NCBI GenBank assembly: GCA_036746695.1
Contig: DAIODP010000001.1
Span: 1,860,001-1,924,000 of the forward strand
DNA: 64,000 nucleotides
Direction of reading: 5' to 3'
Source of the DNA: UBA3006 sp036746695
GTDB taxonomy: Bacteria; Actinomycetota; Acidimicrobiia; Acidimicrobiales; Ilumatobacteraceae
Shown: positions 8,094-16,737 of the stretch, piece by piece
Position numbering within the stretch: the first letter of the stretch is position 1
Layout: every line of letters begins with the position of its first letter
The notes under the pieces: generated by a model
Told to the model about the DNA's origin: nothing
The model's input: only the letters and a program-made list of their open reading frames with translations
Database searches by the model: none
Translations under genes and position numbers: made by a program

Positions 8094-9755
8094 TTAGCCC
8101 TTGGTTGCCGACGCAATGTCGAAGCCCGAAGCGCTAATGATTGGACGTACCCCGCCGCCTGGAAGCGGTGTTGCACCAATTCCCTTGATGCCGTTCGTCC
8201 AAGCAAGGAAGCCGCCTTCAACGTAGGCAGGTACCCAGTAGCTCTGAGCTTGCAGCTCGAAAACACAGGTGGAGTATGCCTTGCGGGTGTCAACCTCTGC
8301 CGCGTCTGCGAAGCACTTGGCCAAGCCTGGGTTGACGAAGCGGAAGCCCGACAACTCGAGGTTGGTCCTTGTGCTGAACAAGTTGGCAAATTCGGCCGAG
8401 CGGCCAGCAACCACGTTAAACAACGACATCTGCTGCTGCAGACCGAAGCCGCGGAGAATGTATTGCTGTGATGTCACTGGTGACATGATCGAGCACTTCA
8501 TTCCTGCTGCTTCCATCATCTTGCAGATTGCCTGGGCGCCTTTGAGCGACTCGACTGTGGTGTTGATTGGTACAACGATGTCAAGTGACTTGCCCGTTGC
8601 TGCTGTGTACTTGGCAACGCTGGCCTTGGCCTTGGCCAAGTCAAACTTGAGCGTTCCCGTTGGTTGATAGTACGGGTGTTCTTTGACTGCCAACTGGTAT
8701 GCAGGCGATCCGTTGCCCTTTGTCATCAACTTTGTGTACGAGTCGGTGTCAAATGCTTGCGCGAATGCTTCGCGAGCATCCTTGTTGGCAAATGGCAACG
8801 CCGTTGCATTGAGGTGGAAGCTCCATGTGGTCTCACGTGGTCCTGCCTCAAGCTTGATTTTGCTGGACAACGTCTTCAACAAGTTGATTTGCTGACCGGA
8901 TGTTGCACCGAACGATGCAATGTCGGCCTGGCCCTTGCGCAACGCATTTACGCGCTGTGCGGCGTCGCCAACCACCTTGAAGGTGACGGTCGAAGCCTTT
9001 GGCAACTTGTTTGCTGCGGTTGAACGCCAGTAGTTGGGGTTTGCCTTCAACACGGTGGTGAACTGATCGACGCCCTTCGACGAGATCATGAATGGGCCGG
9101 TGCCCGCACCCATGGTGTTGCCACAGTTTGGATCTTGCAAGGTCTTTGTCGAGAGGATTGTCGGACGACCAACGTTCCACAAGGTGTATGGGAAGTTTGG
9201 ACGCTTCACACCAAGGTTTACTTCAAGAACGTACTTGCTGATGATCTTGACGTTTGCTGCCCACTGAGCTGGCGATGCGGTTGGCATGATGCCTTGCCAT
9301 GCAATTGCTGGCAACGATGCAGCCTGACCCTTGCCGGTGAACGGCCTGATGATGCCCAAGTTGGCCATCAAGTTCATTTGCACGGTTGCGGCAGTCAATT
9401 CTTCGCCGTCATGGAACAGAATTCCTTCACGAAGTGTGATTGTCCAAGTCTTGTTCTCGTTGCTGCCAACGACCGACTTGGCGAGGTAAGGAACAATCTT
9501 GTTGTCTTTGTTCAACATGGTGAGTGTTTCGAACACGGAGTTCTTTGCTGCGATCTGGTCGACACCAGGGGAGTCCTGGTTGCACCAGCCACCATTTGGC
9601 TCACCGATCATGATGGTGAGGTCATTCTTTGCCGATGCCTTCGGAGCCTGCTTGGCACCGCTGACAGGTACTGCAATTGTTGATACCGCGAGTGCGACAC
9701 CAAGCCCAATTGCAAATTGCTTTGCAAAACGGGACTTGTGTTTTCCGTTAATCAT
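8094..9755 (-). CDS. Peptide-binding protein of ABC transporter, family 5 (first operon)
   Basis: A 553-residue secreted solute-binding protein. Residues 1-35 form a Sec signal (basic KHKSRFAKQ, then hydrophobic IGLGVALAVSTIAVPVSG). The mature part has the family-5 landmarks: WTITLREGILFHDGEELTAA (the KFHDG region), then the region of FDTDSYTKLMTKGNGSPA and the C-terminal lobe. The protein would capture peptides outside the membrane and hand them to the DppBC-type channel encoded downstream. I chose the ATG at 9755 because AGGGGGA stands about 10 nt upstream; the frame is open to 9791. A promoter is visible at 9800-9828. Cargo not determined. Confidence 0.92.
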   Translation of the reverse strand: MINGKHKSRFAKQFAIGLGVALAVSTIAVPVSGAKQAPKASAKNDLTIMIGEPNGGWCNQDSPGVDQIAAKNSVFETLTMLNKDNKIVPYLAKSVVGSNENKTWTITLREGILFHDGEELTAATVQMNLMANLGIIRPFTGKGQAASLPAIAWQGIMPTASPAQWAANVKIISKYVLEVNLGVKRPNFPYTLWNVGRPTILSTKTLQDPNCGNTMGAGTGPFMISSKGVDQFTTVLKANPNYWRSTAANKLPKASTVTFKVVGDAAQRVNALRKGQADIASFGATSGQQINLLKTLSSKIKLEAGPRETTWSFHLNATALPFANKDAREAFAQAFDTDSYTKLMTKGNGSPAYQLAVKEHPYYQPTGTLKFDLAKAKASVAKYTAATGKSLDIVVPINTTVESLKGAQAICKMMEAAGMKCSIMSPVTSQQYILRGFGLQQQMSLFNVVAGRSAEFANLFSTRTNLELSGFRFVNPGLAKCFADAAEVDTRKAYSTCVFELQAQSYWVPAYVEGGFLAWTNGIKGIGATPLPGGGVRPIISASGFDIASATKG

Positions 9756-9799
9756 GTAGAGGTTCCCCCTGTTAGTTGTGCCGAGTGGCATGTCGGATA

Positions 9800-9828
9800 A
9801 CAGTATGTCGGGAGGATTACGCCGTCAA
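9800..9828 (-). promoter_or_regulatory. Promoter of the first peptide transporter operon
   Basis: On the minus strand TTGACG (9823-9828) is separated by exactly 17 nt from TACTGT (9800-9805). A start near 9793 would give a leader of about 38 nt that holds the AGGGGGA ribosome-binding site of the binding-protein gene. Confidence 0.7.
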
Positions 9829-9846
9829 GTCTGGCGGGTGAACTTA

Positions 9847-11889
9847 CTAGCGGGTAACTTTTTGCTGCTTCTCGCGTAATTGATCGAGTGGTATGTGGCA
9901 TCGCATGAAGTGGCCCGGCTCAACTTCGGTGAGGGATGGCTCCACCGATGTGCACAAGTGTTCTACGCCGCTACCAGCCATTCGTGGGCAACGAGGGTTC
10001 AAAACACAACCAGTTGGCGGGTTTGCTGGGCTGGGCACTTCGCCGCCAAGTCGGATGCGCACTCGTTGTGCACCCTCGATGTCGGGAACGCTTGACACCA
10101 ATGCCTCGGTATATGGATGATGAGGGCCGGCAAACACTGTCTCGGCGCTTCCAAGTTCCATAATTCGACCGAGGTACAGCACTGCAATGCGGTCGGAGAT
10201 ATATCTGACAACACCTAAGTCGTGAGAGATGAACACGTAACTCACATTCTCGCGCGACTGCAAATCCACCAACAGGTTCAAGATGTTTGCTTGCACTGAA
10301 ACGTCAAGTGCCGAAGTTGGCTCGTCACAAACAATCAGCTGCGGTTTGCCGGCAAACGAGCGAGCGATAGCCACGCGCTGCTTAAGGCCGCCCGAAAGTT
10401 GCGTTGGCTTCACACTGTGCAGCAACGGATCCACACTCATGTCGTTCAGCAGCGACTGCGCGCGATCGTCGGAGGTGTCTTTGGATACGCCTGTCAGTTT
10501 TTGCACTGCACGAGAAACGATTCGGGTTACCGAGTGGCGGCGGTTCAACGCGGAGTCGGGGTTTTGGAAAACAATCTGCACAGCACCCACTTCGGCGGCG
10601 CTGCGTTCTTTCAGTGTGGTGCCAAGCATGCTGCCGTTGAGTGCAACCGAGCCGCCTGCGTCGTTGGCGATAATGCCAAGCAACACTCGAGCAAGGGTTG
10701 TTTTGCCCGAACCGGATTCGCCGACCAAGCCAAGTGTTTCGCCGGCTTGAAGGTGCAACGAAACATCTACAAGCACCTTGACGTCTGTCTTGTCTTGAAC
10801 AAAAGTCTTTGAAACGTTGGTGACGTCGAGAAGTGTTGCTTTCTGCTGGATGGACACGGGTATTGCACGAGTATTCTGCCCGACGCCGTCAACCGCGCGC
10901 GGCAGATTGTGCGCCTGCTCGTGGAAGTAGCAGCGACTGAAATGCTGAGAGCCAACGTCGATGAGCTGAGGTGTCGATGTGCGGCACTTGTCTTGCGCAA
11001 TGGTGCAACGATCGACAAACACGCAACCCGGAAGTGTCGAGCCAAGTGCGGGCGGTGTTCCTGCAATGGTGTCGAGTCGGTCGGATGATTTGTTGAGACC
11101 GCCGCGCGGGATGCAGCGCAGCAGGCCAACGGTGTACGGGTGAGTTGGCTTCGACAGAACTGTTTCAGTGAGGCCCTCCTCAACAAGCGAGCCAGCGTAC
11201 AACACGCCAATTCGGTCGCACATGGTGCGGATAACACCAAGGTTGTGGCTGATAAACAGCACCGAAGTACCCGACTCTTTGCGCAAGGCGCGAACGAGGT
11301 CGAGCACTTCGGCCTCGACCGTTGCATCAAGGCCAGTAGTTGGTTCGTCCATTACCAATAGGCGTGGGTTTGATGCAAGCGCCATAGCGATAACTACACG
11401 CTGGGCCATGCCGCCGGAAAGTTGGTGCGGAAAACGACCCATCACGCGGGTTGGGTCGGCAATCTGCACCTTCTTCAGCGCCTCTTCTGTCAGCTGCAAT
11501 GATTCGGATTTTGACTTGCCAAGCAATTGGAATACTTCTGCAACTTGATCACCGATTTTGATCGTTGGGTTGAGTGCGCCGATTGGGTTTTGATAGACCA
11601 TCGAGATCGCGTTGGTACGCAATTCTCTAATCTCGCTGTCGCCAATAGACGTAATGTCTCTTCCCTCGAAGTGGATGGAGCCGCCAGAAATGGTGCCGTT
11701 GCGCGGAAGGTAGCGCATGGCCGCGAACGCGGCGGTGGATTTGCCACAACCCGATTCGCCCACGAGGCCGTATGCCTCACCTGGAGCGATGCTAAATGAA
11801 ACCCCGCGCAGCACCTGGCGATCGATGCCGCGAACGCGATACGCAACCTGCAAGTCGCGAAGTTCCAAGGTGGCCAGTTGATTGCTCAT
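9847..11889 (-). CDS. Fused dipeptide ABC transporter ATPase (DppD-DppF in one chain)
   Basis: A 680-residue protein with two complete ABC domains. Domain 1: Walker A GESGCGKST (44-52), LSGG (157-160), MDEPTTGLD (180-188), then a Cys-rich oligo_HPY tail (CVFVDRCTIAQDKC, about 289-302). Domain 2: Walker A GESGSGKTT (390-398), LSGG (498-501), CDEPTSALD (521-529) and a second Cys-rich tail near the C-terminus (CVLNPRCPRM). It replaces the two separate ATPases of the neighbouring operon. The start at 11889 overlaps the permease stop (ATGA); an upstream ATG at 11982 would add residues antisense-like in composition. It is the last gene of the second operon. Confidence 0.94.
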   Translation of the reverse strand: MSNQLATLELRDLQVAYRVRGIDRQVLRGVSFSIAPGEAYGLVGESGCGKSTAAFAAMRYLPRNGTISGGSIHFEGRDITSIGDSEIRELRTNAISMVYQNPIGALNPTIKIGDQVAEVFQLLGKSKSESLQLTEEALKKVQIADPTRVMGRFPHQLSGGMAQRVVIAMALASNPRLLVMDEPTTGLDATVEAEVLDLVRALRKESGTSVLFISHNLGVIRTMCDRIGVLYAGSLVEEGLTETVLSKPTHPYTVGLLRCIPRGGLNKSSDRLDTIAGTPPALGSTLPGCVFVDRCTIAQDKCRTSTPQLIDVGSQHFSRCYFHEQAHNLPRAVDGVGQNTRAIPVSIQQKATLLDVTNVSKTFVQDKTDVKVLVDVSLHLQAGETLGLVGESGSGKTTLARVLLGIIANDAGGSVALNGSMLGTTLKERSAAEVGAVQIVFQNPDSALNRRHSVTRIVSRAVQKLTGVSKDTSDDRAQSLLNDMSVDPLLHSVKPTQLSGGLKQRVAIARSFAGKPQLIVCDEPTSALDVSVQANILNLLVDLQSRENVSYVFISHDLGVVRYISDRIAVLYLGRIMELGSAETVFAGPHHPYTEALVSSVPDIEGAQRVRIRLGGEVPSPANPPTGCVLNPRCPRMAGSGVEHLCTSVEPSLTEVEPGHFMRCHIPLDQLREKQQKVTR

Positions 11890-12767
11890 AACTCGAACGA
11901 CTCCATGATGCCGTCTGCCAGCAAGTTGATTCCGATAGCGAGCGTGGCAATTGCACCAGCAGGAAACACGGTGGCCCACCACAAGTTGTTAAAAATGCCG
12001 GAATAGTTCTCTGCAACTTGCGAGCCCCAGTTGGGCGAGCCCAACTCCACACCAACGCCGAGGAACGACAGCGTGGCAATTGCAAACACTGCATAGCCGA
12101 GACGAATAGTGAACTCGACAATGATGGGTGGCAGCACGTTTGGCAGAATTTCTACAAACAAGATGTGCTGCGTTTTTTCGGTGCGCAACTTGGCTGCCGC
12201 TACATAATCCAGTTCGGCTTCGCCGAGAACTGTTGCACGAACGGTGCGGGCAATAATTGGCGAAAATACGAAGCCGATAATCATGATGGTGACAATTTCG
12301 GACGAGCCGCCAACAGCGGCAAGTGCGAGCAGCGCAAGAATAAGGACAGGCAGTGCAGAAATGGCATCCAAGATGCGCATGACGATCAAGTCGAACTTGC
12401 CTTTGAAGTAGCCAGTCAATAGACCAATGGTTGTGCCGACCACTGTGCCAAGCATGGTTGCGCAAAATGCCATCACAATGATTGGGCGCGAGCCAACAAC
12501 AACGCGCGAGAACACGTCGCGCCCAAGAGTGTCGGTGCCAAACCAGTGGGCGGAACTTGGGCCCATATCGGTAGCCATGAAATCAAGTTCATCCGGCTTG
12601 ATCGGCACAAGAAATTGGCCAAAGAGAGCAGCAAAAACCCAAATTGAGACCAAAACAAAACCGAAGAGGAATGCGGGGTTGCGGCGGAGCAAAGCGAATC
12701 GCTCGGCGCGCATTTTCTTGCGCTCGGCTGCCGCGGCAGTGCGGATGGTTGCGTTGTCTGTGTTCAT
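11886..12767 (-). CDS. Peptide ABC transporter permease, DppC type (second operon)
   Basis: A 293-residue permease: an N-terminal TM segment after a basic start, the DppC region HWFGTDTLGRDVFSRVVVG, and the EAA loop LDYVAAAKLRTEKTQHILFV. About six TM segments. It overlaps the upstream DppB-type gene by 4 nt and the fused ATPase gene by 4 nt, so the three are translationally coupled. It forms the heterodimeric channel with the DppB-type protein. Confidence 0.92.
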   Translation of the reverse strand: MNTDNATIRTAAAAERKKMRAERFALLRRNPAFLFGFVLVSIWVFAALFGQFLVPIKPDELDFMATDMGPSSAHWFGTDTLGRDVFSRVVVGSRPIIVMAFCATMLGTVVGTTIGLLTGYFKGKFDLIVMRILDAISALPVLILALLALAAVGGSSEIVTIMIIGFVFSPIIARTVRATVLGEAELDYVAAAKLRTEKTQHILFVEILPNVLPPIIVEFTIRLGYAVFAIATLSFLGVGVELGSPNWGSQVAENYSGIFNNLWWATVFPAGAIATLAIGINLLADGIMESFEL

Positions 12768-13741
12768 TCGGCAATCGTCTGTCTGATTCGTGGGTTAAGT
12801 AATGCAAACAAGATGTCGGCAATCAATTGCATTGTCACAATGACCGAACCGACAATGAGCACTGCGGCTTGCAACATGGGGTAGTCGCGGTATTGCACGG
12901 CTTGCAGTAGCAGCGACCCGAAGCCCGGGTAGTTGAACACAATTTCGACAGCAACAAGGCCGCCCACGAGATATGGCACCTGCGAAGCAATGACGGCAAT
13001 GGTTGGCAACAAAGCATTTCTAAGAACGTGACGATTGATCGTCTGGCGCTTTGACAAACCCTTCAGCACGGCGGTACGCGAGTAATCCGAGTCCATTGCC
13101 TCGATTACGCCGGCGCGGGCAATGCGCGAGATATATCCAAATAACACCAGCACAAGCGCTATCGAGGGCAAGAAGAGATGTCTAATCACCTGAACTAAAC
13201 CTGTGTCTTCGTCGGGGAACGCTGTCACTGGTAGCCACTCGAGCTTGACACCCACAACGAACACAAGCAGCACTGCCCAAACAAACTCTGGAATCACTGC
13301 GGCGCTCAAGCCACCAACGGTGATGACGCGATCGACAGTCTTACCTCTGTTGATTGCCGCGATAATGCCTCCAAAAATGCTGAGCGGCACAACAATCACA
13401 AATGCCATTGCTGCCAAACGAAATGAATATCCGAGAGCGGGAAGAAGCAGTTCGCTGACTGGGCTCTGGTACTGAACGGAATCGCCAAATCGGCCATTCA
13501 ATGCTTCGCTGAGCCAATTCCAGTACTGGGTATAAATCGGCTTGTCGAGGCCTAACTCCTTCTCGAGTGCAAGGACATTTTCACGTTCCGCCAAGTTGCC
13601 CAAAATTCGCTCGGCCGCATTGCCGGGAAGAATGCGGGTCATAAAAAAGATGGCAGTTGTCACGATGAACAGCGTGACGAGGGCAAGCCCAATGCGCTTC
13701 AGAACAAATTTCCCCACGCCGAAAGGATAGAGGATTGCCAA
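12764..13741 (-). CDS. Peptide ABC transporter permease, DppB type (second operon)
   Basis: A 325-residue permease with the DppB layout: N-terminal TM (LALVTLFIVTTAIFFMTRIL), LPGNAAERILGNLAERENV in place of the usual LPGDPA motif, then five TM segments with the EAA loop near SRTAVLKGLSKRQTINRHVL. It lies directly behind the terminator hairpin that follows the binding-protein gene, in the same arrangement as the first operon. Confidence 0.92.
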   Translation of the reverse strand: MAILYPFGVGKFVLKRIGLALVTLFIVTTAIFFMTRILPGNAAERILGNLAERENVLALEKELGLDKPIYTQYWNWLSEALNGRFGDSVQYQSPVSELLLPALGYSFRLAAMAFVIVVPLSIFGGIIAAINRGKTVDRVITVGGLSAAVIPEFVWAVLLVFVVGVKLEWLPVTAFPDEDTGLVQVIRHLFLPSIALVLVLFGYISRIARAGVIEAMDSDYSRTAVLKGLSKRQTINRHVLRNALLPTIAVIASQVPYLVGGLVAVEIVFNYPGFGSLLLQAVQYRDYPMLQAAVLIVGSVIVTMQLIADILFALLNPRIRQTIAE

Positions 13742-13783
13742 TGCATTTCGTCAATCGAAATTGGTCAACATGAACGCAGAATG

Positions 13784-13819
13784 CAAAATGCCAGCGCACC
13801 GAAGTGCGCTGGCATTTTG
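13784..13819 (-). terminator. UUCG-loop hairpin behind the second peptide-binding-protein gene
   Basis: A perfect 16-bp stem (13784-13799 with 13804-13819) closes a loop that is UUCG in the minus-strand RNA, with a C-G closing pair, i.e. the extra-stable C(UUCG)G tetraloop. It sits between the binding-protein stop (13846) and the DppB-type start (13741), exactly as in the other transporter operon. Confidence 0.87.
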
Positions 13820-13845
13820 TTACTTAACTAATTGGATTGTTTTGA

Positions 13846-15456
13846 CTATGCAGTTGCTGCAGCGTCGAACTGACCCATGCCGTTGGTGTAGAAGCCCTTC
13901 AGGCCCTTACGAACAGCAGAGGTGCGTACTTCGAACACTGGAATGATGTAAGCCGAAAGATCGAGACAAATTTCCTGAATCTTCTTGCTTGCAGCTTTTG
14001 CTTTCGCTGGTGTTGTGGCTGTGTTGTACTCATCGATCGCTGCGTCAAGCTTTGCATCCTTGACGTGTGCGGCGTTCCAGTCTCCGTTGGAGCGGAATAC
14101 TCGGGTGAGGTACTCGGCAGGTGCGCCACGGTGACCGAAGTCGGTGATACCGAAGTTGGACTCGAGCCAGAAGTTGCTTTCCTGCTTCTTGGCCTGGTTC
14201 GCATCCCACGGTGCCGTGTAGTAGCTGTCGGAGATTTTGCCCAAGTTGACGTCGATACCGATTTCGGCAAACGACGACTTGAGGAACGGCGCCAAGAGGT
14301 TGATGTCGTCACGGCTGTACGTGGACAAATCAACCTTGAATCCGGTCGAACCTGCTGCTGCCATCAACTTCTTGGCTTCGGCAATATCCTTCTTGCGCTG
14401 CTTGACCGAGGAGTCCCTCGATGGAAACGGATCCATCACGCTGTCGTTACCCAACACGCCTTGACCTTTGAGAACTCCCTTGATGAATCCTTCGCGGTCG
14501 AGGGTGAGCGCTGCTGCCTGACGAATGCGCTTATCGGTGCTGAATGGCCCGAAGTCGCAACGAAGGTGCGTCATGAGATGCCCAACGGATGGAACGCGAA
14601 CCAAATCAATTTTCTTCTTGTTGATCTTGGCTGCTGTTGCACCCGATACGCCAGTTGTTGCATCAAGTTTGCCGGTAAGAATCTGAGCGACTGCAGCTTC
14701 CTGCGATTCGAACGAGATAGTCACCAACTTGTCAAACTTTGGTTGGCGTGACTTGTCCCAGTACTTTGGGTTCTTCTTGAATGTTGCGCGGTCGCCCTTG
14801 ACATAGCTCTCGAGGATGTATGGACCGCAACCGTTCATCTTGGTTTCCCAAGTTGGGCCACCGCTTTCGCCGTTCTTGATGATCAAGAGGCCGTAGCTAG
14901 TTGAGGCGACAAGGAATGGAAACGTTCCTACTGCTGCGAGCAACTCGAACTTGACGGTGTTTTTATCAACCTTCTGAACGCCAGCGGAGTTCAAGATGCC
15001 CTTGAATTTTCCGGCTGCGTTTGACTTGTTGGCTGGGTCGAGGTGGCTCTTGAATGTCCAAACCACGTCGTCTGCGGAAACTGCAGATCCGTCATGGAAG
15101 GTGATGCCTTGGCGAATCTTGAACGTCCAGATCTTTCCGCCAGCAGAAGCCTTCCAGCTTTCGGCTACGCGTGGTGATAACTCGTTCTTGTCATTTGACC
15201 AAGAAAGGTATTCGCCGGCATTAGCAAGAATCTGAAGACTTCCTGCGTCGTTGGTTGAAAATGGCGTTGGTGCGTTCGCGATCTTGCCGATTGCAACACG
15301 CAAAGATGTTGGTGCTGCACCAGCAACGCTGCTGCCGAGTGCGCCGGTCATTGGCAATGCCACGCCTGCACCTGCGACTGCTGCACCCTGGATGAAATGG
15401 CGACGCGAGAACTTGCTCGTTGACACCATTTCTGTTGTTTGCTCAACTGCTGACAT
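13846..15456 (-). CDS. Peptide-binding protein of ABC transporter, family 5, with Tat signal (second operon)
   Basis: A 536-residue solute-binding protein. The N-terminus carries the twin-arginine motif SRRHFIQG followed by a hydrophobic stretch (AAVAGAGVALPMTGALG), so export is probably by Tat, unlike the Sec-type signal of the other binding protein. The mature part shows the family-5 motif WTFKIRQGITFHDGSAVSA. I chose the ATG at 15456, with AAGGGGA 7 nt upstream; the frame remains open to 15510. First gene of the second operon. Ligand not determined; peptides are most likely. Confidence 0.92.
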   Translation of the reverse strand: MSAVEQTTEMVSTSKFSRRHFIQGAAVAGAGVALPMTGALGSSVAGAAPTSLRVAIGKIANAPTPFSTNDAGSLQILANAGEYLSWSNDKNELSPRVAESWKASAGGKIWTFKIRQGITFHDGSAVSADDVVWTFKSHLDPANKSNAAGKFKGILNSAGVQKVDKNTVKFELLAAVGTFPFLVASTSYGLLIIKNGESGGPTWETKMNGCGPYILESYVKGDRATFKKNPKYWDKSRQPKFDKLVTISFESQEAAVAQILTGKLDATTGVSGATAAKINKKKIDLVRVPSVGHLMTHLRCDFGPFSTDKRIRQAAALTLDREGFIKGVLKGQGVLGNDSVMDPFPSRDSSVKQRKKDIAEAKKLMAAAGSTGFKVDLSTYSRDDINLLAPFLKSSFAEIGIDVNLGKISDSYYTAPWDANQAKKQESNFWLESNFGITDFGHRGAPAEYLTRVFRSNGDWNAAHVKDAKLDAAIDEYNTATTPAKAKAASKKIQEICLDLSAYIIPVFEVRTSAVRKGLKGFYTNGMGQFDAAATA

Positions 15457-15490
15457 ATTTTCCCCTTGTCCCATATTGGAAGAAGACTCC

Positions 15491-15516
15491 CGCTGGAAGA
15501 TGGGTGACATCCAGCG
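15491..15516 (-). promoter_or_regulatory. Hairpin in the 5' leader of the second binding-protein gene
   Basis: CGCTGGA (15491-15497) and TCCAGCG (15510-15516) form a 7-bp stem with a 12-nt loop inside the predicted leader, about 35 nt upstream of the start codon. It may stabilise the abundant binding-protein mRNA; a regulatory role is only a guess. Confidence 0.4.
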
Positions 15517-15556
15517 AGCCCTTAACGGCAGGCATCTTCTCGATTAACTTCGGATA

Positions 15557-15587
15557 ACAATAACCACACTTCAGGCTTCTGTGCCAA
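15557..15587 (-). promoter_or_regulatory. Possible promoter of the second peptide transporter operon
   Basis: On the minus strand TTGGCA (15582-15587) and TATTGT (15557-15562) are 19 nt apart. The spacing is longer than ideal, so this is tentative. It would give a leader of about 95 nt. Confidence 0.4.
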
Positions 15588-15661
15588 ACATCTCAGCGAT
15601 TAGTGAAAAAAATTACTGATCGTGCCCCAAACCGCCTATTTTCGGGCGGGTGGAGGGCTGT

Positions 15662-15689
15662 TTGGCCAGAAAAAGATGTCCTATATATA
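15662..15689 (+). promoter_or_regulatory. Possible promoter of the unrecognised gene at 15727
   Basis: TTGGCC (15662-15667) is 16 nt from TATATA (15684-15689) within a conspicuous run of alternating T and A. It would start transcription about 30 nt before the GTG at 15727. Confidence 0.45.
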
Positions 15690-15726
15690 TGTGTAAAAAC
15701 GCCTCAAGGAAGATGAGGGATAGTTC

Positions 15727-16377
15727 GTGGGGCTGCCATGGTGGGTTTGCAAGGCAAGCCTTACCAAATCACTAGGAATAACTATTGTGGCTTATGTGGT
15801 ACACCCCTTAGCGATGATGGGCGGGATGCGCAAACAAAAAGAAGCACTCCACATACTCGTAGCCGACACAGACGATGTTGTCGGGTTGATTGGCTCGCGT
15901 TTATTGCTTGCAGCCTTGGATAACAAAAATGTCAATGTTGCGGTCAAGGTTCAGGTTGCCGTGCAGTCTCCTAGTGCTGTCAACCTTCCGTTGCCTTCGC
16001 TGCCGCAGTTGCCCAACTCGGTCGCCCTCATCCGTCAGCAAGTCAAAGTTGCGTCACCACGGTTTTCTCGAAGAGCCTCGCTGGTGTTGGGCTTTTCGGG
16101 GGTCAACGAACAAGTGGTCAGTAACGTGCGGTCGGCCAGGTCCGCCGTCCCCATCGTTAATTTGTGTTCGTTCGTGCCCGCTTTGGAAACTGATTTAGGC
16201 CAAATAAACGGCAATAAAACAATCAAAAATCTGCACGACTCGGCTCATAGGTTTTCTGCAAATAACGACGTGCTGGATTGCCAAGTTTGCGAACGCCACC
16301 GCGAAGACGATGAGTCGTATTGGCTGAATATTGCCGACGTGTGCGCTCGGTTCGCGGTTGCTATCTCAAAAAAATAG
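15727..16377 (+). CDS. Hypothetical protein, no recognisable family
   Basis: A 216-residue frame with codon usage like its neighbours but no motif I can name. The start is GTG at 15727 with GAGGGA 6 nt upstream; ATG codons at 15814-15826 are alternatives. The N-terminus has a short hydrophobic stretch (ITIVAYVVHPLAMMGG), the middle is rich in Leu, Pro and Val (SAVNLPLPSLPQLPNSVALI), and the C-terminus is polar and charged with two close cysteines (DCQVCERHREDDESYW). It stands alone between a divergent transporter operon and a convergent XRE regulator. It may be lineage-specific. Confidence 0.6.
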   Translation: MGLPWWVCKASLTKSLGITIVAYVVHPLAMMGGMRKQKEALHILVADTDDVVGLIGSRLLLAALDNKNVNVAVKVQVAVQSPSAVNLPLPSLPQLPNSVALIRQQVKVASPRFSRRASLVLGFSGVNEQVVSNVRSARSAVPIVNLCSFVPALETDLGQINGNKTIKNLHDSAHRFSANNDVLDCQVCERHREDDESYWLNIADVCARFAVAISKK

Positions 16378-16401
16378 GCGACGAATCCAACCTATTTTGG
16401 T

Positions 16402-16662
16402 TTATTTCTTCAGCAAGTCCGATGGCGCGATGCCAAGCGCAACACTCAGCCGAACGATGGTGTCAAGCGCTGGCGAAAAATGGCCATTCTCAATCCGATT
16501 GATGGTCTTGCGGTCCACTCCTGCAAGTTCTGCCAAAAAGGCTTGGCTCAATTCGTTGGCGCTGCGCAGATCGTAGAGCCGCTCAGCTAAAACGTTACGC
16601 ATGTTTTTAACATCGCGTTTCATGGTCGACTCTGAGGGCTTACGAATGATTGCTTTGGGCAT
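16402..16662 (-). CDS. XRE-family (Cro/C1-type) transcriptional regulator
   Basis: An 86-residue protein that is almost entirely a helix-turn-helix domain: RLYDLRSANELSQAFLAELA then GVDRKTINRIENGHFSPALD. It has no sensor domain, so it may be a constitutive repressor or need a partner. A TAAGGT at 16669-16674 (minus) stands 6 nt before the ATG, so the mRNA is probably leaderless. It is divergent from pfkA, and a small inverted repeat lies between them. Target genes unknown; autoregulation and pfkA are the obvious candidates. Confidence 0.88.
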   Translation of the reverse strand: MPKAIIRKPSESTMKRDVKNMRNVLAERLYDLRSANELSQAFLAELAGVDRKTINRIENGHFSPALDTIVRLSVALGIAPSDLLKK

Positions 16663-16683
16663 ACCTCAACCTTAATCAAATTG

Positions 16684-16697
16684 CGGACGGCAGTCCG
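16684..16697. promoter_or_regulatory. Inverted repeat between the XRE regulator and pfkA
   Basis: CGGAC-ggca-GTCCG is a 5+5 inverted repeat located where the -35 of the regulator gene would be and about 30 bp upstream of the pfkA -10 (TAGGCT, 16726-16731). It could be the regulator's operator; half-sites are short, so confidence is low. Confidence 0.35.
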
Positions 16698-16737
16698 AAC
16701 TATGAAGTCAAATAGAAATCAGGCGTAGGCTGAAATG

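Noticed and set aside
16371..16398. AAAATAGG/CCTATTTT inverted repeat as a bidirectional terminator
   Set aside because: 8-bp AT-rich stem with a 12-nt loop overlapping a stop codon; too weak to call.
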